A stretch of DNA of 64,000 bases from Halobellus salinus (GTDB lineage Archaea > Halobacteriota > Halobacteria > Halobacteriales > Haloferacaceae), in NCBI RefSeq assembly GCF_014646875.1, contig NZ_BMOC01000002.1:233964-297963 (forward strand). Direction: 5' to 3'. Within the stretch, counting starts at the first letter, position 1. Every line of letters begins with the position of its first letter. Below are positions 44,757 to 53,793 of this stretch, one piece after another. A model generated the notes under the pieces. It did no database searches. It worked only from the letters and a program-made list of their open reading frames with translations, and was not told where the DNA came from. Made by a program: the position numbers and the translations under genes.

Positions 44757-45108
44757 CTGGCGCCCGGAACAGCGGGTGCTCATCTGCGCGTTTGAAACCC
44801 GCACAAACCGGGGTCAGCGCGTCCGGTTTGCCCCTGTCTCGGGTGGTCCAATCGCGGCGAACAGATGCGCCTCGCAGGCGAACGACACCGACGGGTGGTC
44901 GGACAGGCAGGCCCGCTCGGTACCCTCCCCCACCGGGTCCCGGAGTTCGTCTCGGAGCTCCACCGCCCGGTCGATGGGTTCGTTGACGGCACTATTGACA
45001 CCCTCGGCTCCGCCGTGAGCGACGCGGCTGGGGTCGATTAGGCCGAGAGCGGCGACGACCCCGCGAACGAGTATCCAACCTCCCGGGGGCCGCTGAGCGA
45101 CCGCCGGC
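44757..45108. other. intergenic region between convergent genes
   Basis: About 350 nt between the ends of gltX and the diadenylate-cyclase-like gene. Frames are open on both strands, but none has a start with a promoter or a recognisable protein. The minus-strand frame at 44814-45000 is the most protein-like (SVSFACEAHLFAAIG) and could be a small gene or a relic. No strong repeat is seen. Confidence 0.4.
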
Positions 45109-45663
45109 CTAACTGGGCCGCCACCGGCCGCCAATCTCGTCACGGGGGTAGTCGCGGTACGTGCCGTCGAGGAACGTGGTGACACGTCCGTCCTCCTCGC
45201 TGAGTGTGACCGCCCAGATGACGTCTTCACGCAGCGAGGTCTCCAGCGCGCTCAGGTGTTTGGTCCCCATCCAGTCGGCGGGGCTGAGGTCATCGAGACC
45301 TGATACGTCGTTTCGTGGCGGGTTCCGGACACGGACCATCTGCTCTTGGATCGTCCCGTCGGCGGTGACGATGATCGCGCCGTCCCGCGTGGCCGCCACG
45401 TCCCGGGCGACGTCGGTGAACGTGTCCTGCGATTCGGTGACGATCTTACACCGGTTCACCGGCCACTTGTTCGCGCCAAGCGGGTCGGTGTAGCCGTCGA
45501 AGCTCATCTCGGCGACGATCAGAAAGTAGAGGCTTGGGCCGGCGACGTGCTGTTCGCCCCACCGGTCGAACCCCAGGCTCAGTGACTCGGCGGTGTACCT
45601 GATCTGATCCATGAGCGCTTGGCTCGTGGCGTACCGTTTCGTGACTCGGTCAAGGGCGTCCAT
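45109..45663 (-). CDS. diadenylate-cyclase-like (DisA_N domain) protein
   Basis: A 184-residue protein with the DAC/DisA-N fold. It shows RDGAIIVTADG (DGA at 94-96), MGTKHLSALETSLREDVIWAV (133-150, corresponding to the RHR region) and VTLSEEDGRVTTF. Such domains make c-di-AMP from two ATP, and haloarchaea use one (DacZ) to control osmotic balance. Here the usual RHR reads KHL, so activity is uncertain. It may be DacZ or a paralogue. ACCTATAG lies about 24 nt before the ATG. It is divergent from the Liv-type operon. Confidence 0.75.
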   Translation of the reverse strand: MDALDRVTKRYATSQALMDQIRYTAESLSLGFDRWGEQHVAGPSLYFLIVAEMSFDGYTDPLGANKWPVNRCKIVTESQDTFTDVARDVAATRDGAIIVTADGTIQEQMVRVRNPPRNDVSGLDDLSPADWMGTKHLSALETSLREDVIWAVTLSEEDGRVTTFLDGTYRDYPRDEIGGRWRPS

Positions 45664-45771
45664 CCTACCTGTCGAATGTGGCTATAGGTACATGAAGCTT
45701 GTTCGCCTCCCGCGCCGCGACCCGACACCTTTATCGAAGCACACTGGTTCGCACCGAACAACGTCGCTACG

Positions 45772-47763
45772 ATGGTATCGGGTGTGCAGCTGCTCGACGT
45801 GCTCCTCAACGGCCTGACAATCGGGATGGTCTACGTGCTCGTCGCCGCCGGGCTCTCGCTCGTGTTCGGCGTTATGGGCGTGTTGAACCTCGCCCACGGG
45901 GAGCTGCTGGCGCTGGGGTCGTACTTCGCGTTCTCGCTTGTGACCGGGTTCGACACGGGCGGGTTCTGGGTCGCGCTGATCGCTGTCCCGCTCGTAGTCG
46001 GGGCCATTGGCGCGGTCACCGAATGCGGGCTTGTCAACAGGGTGTACGGCCGCGGCCAGTTGGCGCAGATCCTGCTCACCTTCGGGCTCTTGCTCGTGAT
46101 CTACGACGTGAAGCGGTTCGTGTGGGGGACCGATCCCAAGTTCTACTCGCCCCCTGCGGTCGTCGACCAGGCGGTGACGCTCGTCGGGTACTCTTACTCG
46201 GGGTACAGCTACTTCATCATCGCCGCCGGTGGACTGATCGCGCTTGCGGTGTGGGCGGTGCTCACTCACACTCGGGTCGGACTTGTCATCCGGGCCGGGT
46301 CGGAGGATCGCGAGATGGTTCGGAACCTCGGTGTCGACATCGACCGCTACTACACACTGGTGTTCGGTGCGGGCGCGGCGCTGGCGGCGTTCGGTGGCGT
46401 CGTGCTCGGCGGCTACCAGAACGTCAGCCTCGGGATGGGCAACGCGGTCATCATCCCGGCGTTCGTGATCGTGGTCCTGGGCGGACTCGGGAGCTTCCGC
46501 GGCGCGGTCGTGGGTGGCCTCCTCGTTGGCATCGTCCAGAGCGCGGTCAGTACGTTCGCCCCCACGATCCAGGGGGTTGTGATCTTCCTCCTGATGATCG
46601 GCGTCCTCTTGCTGCGACCGGAAGGGCTGTTCGGCGGGACCGGCGAGGGGCTCGACGCCGGTCGGGCGGAGCCAAGCGAGTTCGTAAGCGGTCTCGGCGG
46701 CGGCGTGCTCACGGGTCACGGCCGGTCCCGGTTGGGGCTCGCGGTCGTCGCCGTGTTAGCGCTGGTGCCCGTATTCAGCGGAATCCTCTACTCCGGCTTC
46801 GTCGTGTCGCTACTCGTTACGGTGCTCATCTGGGCGCTGTTCGCGATGAGCCTCGACATCGTGCTCGGCTACACCGGGCTGATCTCGTTGGGGCACGCGC
46901 TGTTCTACGGGGTGGGCGCCTACGCGACGCTTTTGAGCCTCCTGTACGTCTCCCCATCGGCGTTTGTGGCGCTCGGGGTCGCACTCGTCGTGACCGCGAC
47001 CGTGGCGTGGGTCGTCGGCCACCTCGCGATCCGCGTCTCCGGGGTGTACTTCGTGATGATCACGTTGGCGTTCGCGGAGATCGTGCGCCAGGTGGCCGTC
47101 AGACTGGACGTCACTGGGGGGAGCAGCGGCCTCTTCGGCGCGCCGGAACCCCTCTACGGGATCGGCGGGGTGGGGATCCGGTTCAGCGAGGTGCTCGTCG
47201 GCGTCGAGCCGTTCGTCTTCACCGGTGACGCGCTGTTCTACTACTTTCTCCTAGGTGTCGTCGTCGCGTCGTACCTCGGCGTGAGGCGGATGATGGCGGC
47301 GCCGTTCGGGACCGTTCTCCAGGCGATCAGGGAGAGCGAACTCCGGGCCCGGTTCGTCGGCTACGAGGTCCGGTCGGTCAAGCGGCAGGCGTTCGTCGTC
47401 AGCAGCACCCTCGCCGGGCTCTCCGGCGCGCTGTTCGCGCTGTACAACGGTTTCGTCGCCCCCGACCTCCTGAACTGGATCAACAGCGGCAACGCGATCA
47501 TCATGGTCGTGCTCGGCGGATCGGGAACGCTCTACGGCCCGATGCTCGGGGCGGCCGCGTTCACGCTGATCGAACGACAGCTCTCCGCCGTGATCCCGTG
47601 GTGGCGGCTGCTGCTCGGCACGGTGTTCGTGGTCGTGGTGCTCGTCCTCCCGAAAGGGCTGGTCTCGCTGCCAGCACGGGTCCGGGACCTCCGCGCCGGC
47701 GCCGACGGGCCGCCCGCACCGACTGACGAGCCGAGGGATGCGGAGGTCGGACCGGATGACTGA
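45772..47763 (+). CDS. livHM: Liv-type ABC transporter permease, LivH-LivM fusion
   Basis: A 663-residue protein joining two permeases. Residues 1-290 are LivH-like (LLNGLTIGMVYVLVAAGLSLVFGVMGVLNLAHGELL). A linker occupies about 290-325. Residues 325-640 are LivM-like (DIVLGYTGLISLGHALFYGVGAY, FGTVLQAIRESELRARFVGY). Usually these are two genes. It forms the membrane channel for the substrate delivered by the binding protein at 49383. CTTTATCG about 41 nt upstream is the probable promoter. The ATG of livG overlaps its end by 8 nt. Confidence 0.9.
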   Translation: MVSGVQLLDVLLNGLTIGMVYVLVAAGLSLVFGVMGVLNLAHGELLALGSYFAFSLVTGFDTGGFWVALIAVPLVVGAIGAVTECGLVNRVYGRGQLAQILLTFGLLLVIYDVKRFVWGTDPKFYSPPAVVDQAVTLVGYSYSGYSYFIIAAGGLIALAVWAVLTHTRVGLVIRAGSEDREMVRNLGVDIDRYYTLVFGAGAALAAFGGVVLGGYQNVSLGMGNAVIIPAFVIVVLGGLGSFRGAVVGGLLVGIVQSAVSTFAPTIQGVVIFLLMIGVLLLRPEGLFGGTGEGLDAGRAEPSEFVSGLGGGVLTGHGRSRLGLAVVAVLALVPVFSGILYSGFVVSLLVTVLIWALFAMSLDIVLGYTGLISLGHALFYGVGAYATLLSLLYVSPSAFVALGVALVVTATVAWVVGHLAIRVSGVYFVMITLAFAEIVRQVAVRLDVTGGSSGLFGAPEPLYGIGGVGIRFSEVLVGVEPFVFTGDALFYYFLLGVVVASYLGVRRMMAAPFGTVLQAIRESELRARFVGYEVRSVKRQAFVVSSTLAGLSGALFALYNGFVAPDLLNWINSGNAIIMVVLGGSGTLYGPMLGAAAFTLIERQLSAVIPWWRLLLGTVFVVVVLVLPKGLVSLPARVRDLRAGADGPPAPTDEPRDAEVGPDD

Positions 47764-48553
47764 CGCGACTGACGCGACTGGCGCCGAAGCCGAAGAGACG
47801 GTCCTCCGGACGACGGGGCTCACGAAGCGGTTCGGGGCGTTCACGGCGGTCGACCGGGTGGATCTGGCGGTCGACCGCGGCGAGTTCCGGAGCGTCATCG
47901 GCCCGAACGGGGCGGGGAAGACGACGCTTTTCAACCTGATCAGCGGCGCGATGACTCCGACGGAGGGCACGATCACGCTCTCGGGCGCGGACGTCACCGA
48001 CCGCTCGCCAGCCGAGCGCGTCGGGGCGAACCTCGCGCGGTCGTTCCAGCTGACCACGGTGTTCAACGGGCTCAGTGTCCGGGAGAACCTCCGACTGGCG
48101 GCGCAGGCACGCGATTTCGGGGGGATGTCCGCGGCTCGGCGGTTGTTCGCCGATCCCGACGGGTTCGAGGGGATCAACGGCCGAACCGATACCGTCCTCG
48201 ACGACCTCGGGCTCCGGCCGGTCGCCGACGCGCAGGCCAGCGACCTCTCGTACGGCGACCGGCGGCGGCTGGAGGTCGGGCTCGTGCTCGCGACCGACCC
48301 CGAGGTGGTACTGCTCGACGAACCGACCGCGGGGATGAGCGGTGACGAGACCGACGCCACGATCGCCCTCTTCGAGGACGTGCTGGCGGAGCAGACGGTC
48401 GTGCTCGTTGAGCACAACGTCGATCTCGTGATGCGCGTCTCCGATCGGATTACGACGCTGAACGCGGGGCAGGTCGTTGCGACTGGGACGCCGGAGGAGA
48501 TCGCGGCCGACGACCGCGTGCGAGACGCCTACCTCGGAGGGTACACCGCGTGA
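47756..48553 (+). CDS. livG: Liv-type ABC transporter ATPase LivG
   Basis: A 265-residue ATPase. Walker A GPNGAGKTTLFNLISG, RSFQLTTVFNGLSVRENL, signature region DLSYGDRRRLEVGLVLAT and Walker B VVLLDEPTAGMS are all of LivG type. The start at 47756 overlaps the permease stop, and the end overlaps the GTG of livF by 4 nt (GTGA). It energises uptake together with LivF. Confidence 0.92.
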   Translation: MTDATDATGAEAEETVLRTTGLTKRFGAFTAVDRVDLAVDRGEFRSVIGPNGAGKTTLFNLISGAMTPTEGTITLSGADVTDRSPAERVGANLARSFQLTTVFNGLSVRENLRLAAQARDFGGMSAARRLFADPDGFEGINGRTDTVLDDLGLRPVADAQASDLSYGDRRRLEVGLVLATDPEVVLLDEPTAGMSGDETDATIALFEDVLAEQTVVLVEHNVDLVMRVSDRITTLNAGQVVATGTPEEIAADDRVRDAYLGGYTA

Positions 48554-49326
48554 CGGCCGACCATCCCGCCCCGCAGTCGTCCATTGACCGGCTGACCGAT
48601 CCCCTGCTCCGCCTCGACGGCGTGACGGCCGGGTACGGCGCCACCACGGTCCTCCGGGACGTGAACGTCGACGTCGGCGACGGCGAGGTCGTCGGGATCG
48701 TCGGCCGGAACGGCGTGGGCAAGACCACGACACTCAGGACGGTGATGGGCGCGCTCACACCGCGGTCGGGCGCGGTGACCTACGACGGCGAGGACGTCGG
48801 CGACCTGGACCCCGAGGAGACCGTCAGTCGTGGAATTGCACTCGTGCCCGAGGAACGCCGGATCTTCGGCGGGCTCAGCGTCAGAGAGAACCTCGAACTC
48901 GCCGAACTCGGCGGGACCGACGGGAATCGCGGACGCGGGTGGACGATCCCGGAGGTGTTCGACACCTTCGAGAACCTCGCGGACAACGAGCGCGCCGCCG
49001 GCAGCACGCTTTCGGGCGGGGAACAGCAGATGCTCGCGGTCGGTCGAGCGCTCGTGAGCGACGCCCGGACCCTCCTCCTCGACGAACCCACCGAGGGGCT
49101 GGCACCCTACATCGTCGAACGGGTCGTCGAGACGATCGAGACGCTCCGAAATCGCGGGATGACCGTCCTCCTGGTCGAGCAGAACGTTCGGGTAGCGCTG
49201 GACGTGTGCGACTACGTGTATGTGATGGACAACGGCCGGATCGTCCACCGGAGTTCCGCGGACGCGCTCCGCGGCGACGACGTCCTCGACCGGTATCTGG
49301 GTGTCTCTCTTGCCGGGACCGAGTAA
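48550..49326 (+). CDS. livF: Liv-type ABC transporter ATPase LivF
   Basis: A 258-residue ATPase starting at GTG within the livG stop. Walker A is GRNGVGKTTTLRTVMG, the LivF-specific VPEERRIFGGLSVRENLEL is present, the signature is LSGGEQQMLAVGRALVS and Walker B is LLLDEPTEGLAP. It works with LivG as the paired ATPases of the importer. Confidence 0.92.
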   Translation: MTADHPAPQSSIDRLTDPLLRLDGVTAGYGATTVLRDVNVDVGDGEVVGIVGRNGVGKTTTLRTVMGALTPRSGAVTYDGEDVGDLDPEETVSRGIALVPEERRIFGGLSVRENLELAELGGTDGNRGRGWTIPEVFDTFENLADNERAAGSTLSGGEQQMLAVGRALVSDARTLLLDEPTEGLAPYIVERVVETIETLRNRGMTVLLVEQNVRVALDVCDYVYVMDNGRIVHRSSADALRGDDVLDRYLGVSLAGTE

Positions 49327-49382
49327 CTCCGAGCGCCACCGAAGTCCACACTATTTTATACCGAACCCCGATAGCGAATCGT

Positions 49383-50744
49383 ATGGACGGAACCGATGGG
49401 ACGACGGGGGCCGAGGAGTCCGGCACACAGAGTGTCCGGCGGCGGGGGGCACTGCGGTATCTGGGCGGCGGCGCGCTCGCGGCGGCGCTGGGGACCGCCG
49501 GGTGTGTCCAGCAGGCCGACGGCGGGGGCAGCACGCCGACCGATATGACGACCGGCGGGGGCGACACCGAAACCGGGAGCGACTCCGGCGACGACACGGC
49601 GACCGGGACCGGCATCGAGGGTTCGGGCGCCGAGTCGGTCACGATGGGCGTCCTGGTGCCGGAGAGCGGGCCGTCGGCGCCGCTGGGCGGAGCCCAGCGC
49701 CAGGGCGCGGAACTCGGCGTCCAGTACGTCAACGGGAGCGACGAGTTCGACTTCACCATCGACCCGGTGTTCGAGGACACCCAGACCGACCCCTCGACCG
49801 GGCTCCAGCGGGCCCAAAGCGTCGTCGAAGACGACGGCGCCGACTACGTCGTCGGGGCGCTGGAAAGTTCCGTCGCGCTCGCGGTCGCCGACTACGTGAG
49901 CGACCGCGACGTGGTGTACACCTCCGGGGCGGCCACCATCGAACTGACCGGCGAGAGCTGCAACGAAAACACGTTCCGGACCGAGACCAACGCCGCACAG
50001 CAGATGGCGGGCCTCGTTGACTTCGTGGCGTCGGACCTCGGGTCGAACCTCTGGATCCATACCACAGACGACACCTACGGCAACTCCGCGGTCGCCCAGA
50101 TCGAACGCCGGATCGACGCCCAGGGGGTCGACATCGAGGTGGTCGGGCAGACGATGCCCGACAAGGGCACCAGCAACTACGGGCCGCAGATATCGAACAT
50201 CTCAAACTCCGAGGCGGACGTGCTCGCGCTCCCGGACACCGGCGCGGACCTGATCAACTTCATGAAGCAGGCGAGCAGCGCGGGGCTGACCGAGGAGGTC
50301 GATATCATCGGGACCGCGATCTTCGCGCAGGTGAGTCGCCAGGCGCTGGGGTCGGACGCGGTCGGAGCGTACTCGTCGACGCTGTACAACCACGCGCTGG
50401 AGACCGGCGACAACCGGGCGTTCGTCGACGCGTATCGGGACGAGTACGACGGCGTGCCGGGGAGTTTCGCCCGCGTCGGCTACGACATGGTCCGGATGAC
50501 CGCTCGCGGGATCCAGGAAGCCGGGACCAACGATCCTGCGGAGGTCCGGAACGCGCTGGAGGGGCTTGAGGTGACCACCGCGCTGGGAACGACCTCGTTC
50601 CGTGCGTGCGACCACCAGGCGGTCAACCCCGTCTGGACGGGCCAGGTCGTCGAGGGCGAGGAGATCCCGGGCATCGAACTGCTGAACCAGGTCTCCGGCG
50701 ACGACGCCATCCGGCCCTGCGAGGAGACCGGCTGTCGCCTCTGA
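49383..50744 (+). CDS. livK: Liv-type ABC transporter substrate-binding lipoprotein
   Basis: A 453-residue exported binding protein with a twin-arginine signal (SVRRRGALRYLGGGALAAAL), a lipobox Cys41 and an acidic Gly/Thr/Asp linker. A periplasmic-binding-protein type I domain follows (TMGVLVPESGPSAPLGGAQRQGAELG, FARVGYDMVRMTARGIQEAG). It has its own strong leaderless promoter TATTTTATACC, centred about 26 nt before the ATG, allowing more binding protein than permease. Ligands of this fold are amino acids, urea, amides or other small polar molecules. Confidence 0.88.
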   Translation: MDGTDGTTGAEESGTQSVRRRGALRYLGGGALAAALGTAGCVQQADGGGSTPTDMTTGGGDTETGSDSGDDTATGTGIEGSGAESVTMGVLVPESGPSAPLGGAQRQGAELGVQYVNGSDEFDFTIDPVFEDTQTDPSTGLQRAQSVVEDDGADYVVGALESSVALAVADYVSDRDVVYTSGAATIELTGESCNENTFRTETNAAQQMAGLVDFVASDLGSNLWIHTTDDTYGNSAVAQIERRIDAQGVDIEVVGQTMPDKGTSNYGPQISNISNSEADVLALPDTGADLINFMKQASSAGLTEEVDIIGTAIFAQVSRQALGSDAVGAYSSTLYNHALETGDNRAFVDAYRDEYDGVPGSFARVGYDMVRMTARGIQEAGTNDPAEVRNALEGLEVTTALGTTSFRACDHQAVNPVWTGQVVEGEEIPGIELLNQVSGDDAIRPCEETGCRL

Positions 50745-50780
50745 CCGACACGCCGAGCCGCAGCCACGACACCACTACTG

Positions 50781-52304
50781 ATGACAACGACCGACGTTCT
50801 CCTGGCCGTCGACGCCGGCACGTCGACCATCAAGGCGGTCGCGTTCGGGATCGACGGCACCGAACTGGCGGTGGCGACGCGCAAGACCGAGACGCTTCGG
50901 CCGGAACCCGGTCACGTCGAACAGGATCCGGTGGCGGTGTGGGAACGGACAGCGGCGGCGCTCCGCGACGTGACCGGGTCGCTTCCCGACGGCGCCGACC
51001 CGGTCGGAGTGAGCGTCACCGGGCAGGGCGACGGGCTCTGGGCGATCACCGGCGACGGCGACCCCGCGGGGAACGCGATGCTGTGGTCCGACAGCCGCGC
51101 TGCGGGGATCCTCGACGAGTGGGCGGAGACCGGGGCGTTGGACGCGATTGTCGAGCAGTGCGGGTCGGCGCCGTACCCCGGAATGAGCCTCCCGATCCTG
51201 GCGTGGGTGGCCCGCGAGCAGCCCGCGCGGTTCGACCGGATCGACACGATCCTCTCGGCGAAAGACTGGTTGAAGCACGAGCTGACCGGCGAGCGGACGA
51301 TCGACCACACCGAGGCGACCGTCCCCTACCTGGACACGGCCACCGAGCGCTACGACCCCGCGGTCTTCGAGGCGGTCGACCTCCCGGAGGCGGCGTCGAA
51401 ACTCCCGCAGTTGGCCGCCCCGACGGCGGTGGTCGGGACCGTGACCGACGCGGCGGCCGACGCGACTGGAGTTGCATCGGGCGTCCCGGTCGTCTCCGGC
51501 GTCTTCGACGTCCCCGCGTCGGCGATCGGTAGTGGGGCCGTGACCGCCGGCGGGACCGCGATCACGCTCGGAACCTCGCTGACGCACCAGGTGCTCGTCG
51601 ACGGTCCGAAGCCGGAGACCTCGGGGATCCAGATGAGTCTGGGGACAGAGGGGCGCTGGACGTACGCCATCGGGTCGAACGCGGGGACGCCGAGCCTGGA
51701 GTGGGTCGCGGAGACGATCGCCGACGGGGTTTCGGTCGCGGAGCTTGAAGCCGTCGCCGCGGCGGCACCGCCGGGGAGCAACGGCGTGGTGTTCCACCCG
51801 TATCTGAGTTCCTCCGGGGAGCGCGGGCCGTTCGTCGACCCGAACGCCCGCGGACAGTTCGTCGGACTCTCCCCCGAACACGGGACCGAACACCTAATTC
51901 GCGCGGTGTACGAGGGGCTCTCGCTCGCGGTTCGGGACTGCGTGGAACACCTGCCGGGGAACCCAACGGAGGTCGTTGCGAGCGGCGGGGGCACCCGATC
52001 GGAGCTGTGGTGCCAACTCGTCGCCGACTGCCTGGACCGCCCGGTCTCGGTCCCGACCGGGTCGGAACCGGGCGCGGCGGGCGCGGCGATCCTCTTGGCG
52101 GTCGCACTCGGCGAGTATCCCTCGCTGTCGGCGGCGGCTGATCGGATGGTCACGATCGATCGCCGGTACGACCCCCGCGAGGCGGTCGTCGACCAGTACG
52201 ACGCGCTGTACGGGTTCTTTTCGTCGGCTCGCGAGCGGCTGCAACCGGTCTGGGCCGAGCGATCGGACGTCTACGAGCGGTCGATCAGTGGAGAGCGGGG
52301 CTGA
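50781..52304 (+). CDS. FGGY-family carbohydrate kinase (xylulokinase-like)
   Basis: A 507-residue FGGY kinase. It has the N-terminal phosphate motif LLAVDAGTSTIKAVAFG, VEQDPVAVWE, the substrate-side SVTGQGDGLW, the second ATP motif GGTAITLGTSLTH and the C-terminal VVASGGGTRSELWCQLVADCL with GAAGAAILLAVALG. It phosphorylates a sugar or polyol; members act on xylulose, gluconate, erythritol or autoinducer. It lies 36 nt after the Liv-type binding protein in the same direction, so that transporter may import the kinase substrate. Confidence 0.85.
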   Translation: MTTTDVLLAVDAGTSTIKAVAFGIDGTELAVATRKTETLRPEPGHVEQDPVAVWERTAAALRDVTGSLPDGADPVGVSVTGQGDGLWAITGDGDPAGNAMLWSDSRAAGILDEWAETGALDAIVEQCGSAPYPGMSLPILAWVAREQPARFDRIDTILSAKDWLKHELTGERTIDHTEATVPYLDTATERYDPAVFEAVDLPEAASKLPQLAAPTAVVGTVTDAAADATGVASGVPVVSGVFDVPASAIGSGAVTAGGTAITLGTSLTHQVLVDGPKPETSGIQMSLGTEGRWTYAIGSNAGTPSLEWVAETIADGVSVAELEAVAAAAPPGSNGVVFHPYLSSSGERGPFVDPNARGQFVGLSPEHGTEHLIRAVYEGLSLAVRDCVEHLPGNPTEVVASGGGTRSELWCQLVADCLDRPVSVPTGSEPGAAGAAILLAVALGEYPSLSAAADRMVTIDRRYDPREAVVDQYDALYGFFSSARERLQPVWAERSDVYERSISGERG

Positions 52305-52385
52305 GTTGCGGGCGGACGCGGCACGCGACCGCTATCGGTCCCCCGATCCGGAACGTCCTTACCCGACCGCGTCGAACCGCGCTGT

Positions 52386-53789
52386 ATGACGCTTGAAGTG
52401 CGGGCGGTCGCGGACCTCTCGCCCGACGAACGGGCCGCGTTGTTCGATCGGGACGCCGGCGTGTCGGACGCCCGGGCAGACGCCCGTGAGATCGTCGAAC
52501 GGGTTCGCGAGGAGGGCGATGTGGCCGTGAGAGAGTACTGCCGCGAACTGGACGGCGTCGAGGTCGGGAACCTCGACGTGACCGACGCCGCCGAGCGCGC
52601 CTCCGACGCGATCGACGCGGACGTCCGGACCGCGATCGAGACCGCCGCCGAGAACATCCGCGCGTTCCACCGGCAACAGCTCCCCGACGACTGGCGGGCG
52701 ACGTTCGGCGGGGCCGGTGACGACGAGGACACGGACGACGCGACACCGGGTCGGCGGGAACTCGGTCGGCGGTTCCGACCGCTGGAGCGGGTCGGCGTCT
52801 ACGCGCCCGGCGGAACCGCCGCGTACCCCTCGAGCGTGCTGATGGGCGTTGTCCCCGCGAAAGTCGCGGGCGTCGACCACGTCGCGCTGGCGACCCCGCC
52901 CGCCGAGGAGATGAACCAGGTCACGCTCGCGGCCGCCCACGTCGCCGGCGCCGACCGGATCTACAGCGTCGGGGGTGCACAGGCGATCGGCGCCCTGGCG
53001 TACGGCACCGAGACCGTCACGCCGGTCCAGAAGATCGTGGGCCCGGGGAACCGGTGGACCACCGCGGCGAAAGCCGAGGTCCGCGGCGACGTCGACATCG
53101 ACTTTCTCGCCGGGCCCTCCGAGATCCTGGTGATCGCCGACGGGACCGCCGACCCCGAACTCGTCGCCGCGGACCTGCTCGCGCAGGCCGAACACGACCC
53201 CAACGCCTCCGTGGTCGCCGTCACCGACGATCCCGACCTCGCGGCCACCGTGGTTGACGCGGCCGAACGCCGACTCGACGACCGCGAGCGCGCCGAGACG
53301 ATCCGGGCGGCGCTCGACGCCGACGCCTCCGGTGTCCTCTGCGCCCGGTCGATGTCCGAGGCCGTCCTGTTCGCCGAGGAGTACGCCGCCGAGCACCTCT
53401 CGATCCAGGCCGACAACGACGAGGCGCTGCTCGACCGGATCACGAACGCCGGGAGCGTGTTCCTCGGGCCGTACACCCCGGTTGCGGCGGGCGACTACGC
53501 CTCGGGGACGAACCACGTGTTGCCCACTTCCGGCGGTGCCAAGCGGTACGGCGGGCTGTCGGTCGACACGTTCCTGCGGTCGACAACCGTCCAGCGGCTT
53601 GACCGCGAGGGACTCGCGAGGCTGGCGGAGCCGATCACGACACTCGCCGAGGCCGAGGGACTGGAGGCACACGCCGACAGCGTCCGGGCGCGGTTCGACG
53701 ACGGAAGCGAGGCTGACACGGTCGGTGCCGACGAAGGAGACGCGGGATCGGCCGGTGCCGACGCTCCCGCCGACGAGGACGCCGGGTAG
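52386..53789 (+). CDS. hisD: histidinol dehydrogenase
   Basis: A 467-residue HisD, which oxidises L-histidinol to L-histidine with two NAD+ in the last steps of histidine synthesis. It shows RVGVYAPGGTAAYPSSVLMG, GAQAIGALAYGT, KIVGPGNRWTTAAKAEV, DFLAGPSEILVIAD and the catalytic His region EYAAEHLSIQ. Haloarchaeal additions are an acidic insertion at about 110-122 and a 35-residue Asp/Ala tail. No other his genes are in the window, so the pathway is scattered. Confidence 0.95.
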   Translation: MTLEVRAVADLSPDERAALFDRDAGVSDARADAREIVERVREEGDVAVREYCRELDGVEVGNLDVTDAAERASDAIDADVRTAIETAAENIRAFHRQQLPDDWRATFGGAGDDEDTDDATPGRRELGRRFRPLERVGVYAPGGTAAYPSSVLMGVVPAKVAGVDHVALATPPAEEMNQVTLAAAHVAGADRIYSVGGAQAIGALAYGTETVTPVQKIVGPGNRWTTAAKAEVRGDVDIDFLAGPSEILVIADGTADPELVAADLLAQAEHDPNASVVAVTDDPDLAATVVDAAERRLDDRERAETIRAALDADASGVLCARSMSEAVLFAEEYAAEHLSIQADNDEALLDRITNAGSVFLGPYTPVAAGDYASGTNHVLPTSGGAKRYGGLSVDTFLRSTTVQRLDREGLARLAEPITTLAEAEGLEAHADSVRARFDDGSEADTVGADEGDAGSAGADAPADEDAG

Positions 53790-53793
53790 GCGG

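Noticed and set aside
43092..44804. 570-residue minus-strand ORF opposite gltX
   Set aside because: It is a mirror frame of an aminoacyl-tRNA synthetase with no family resemblance.
44814..45003. Small minus-strand gene between gltX and the diadenylate-cyclase-like gene
   Set aside because: The frame is somewhat protein-like but has no good start codon or promoter and no recognisable family.
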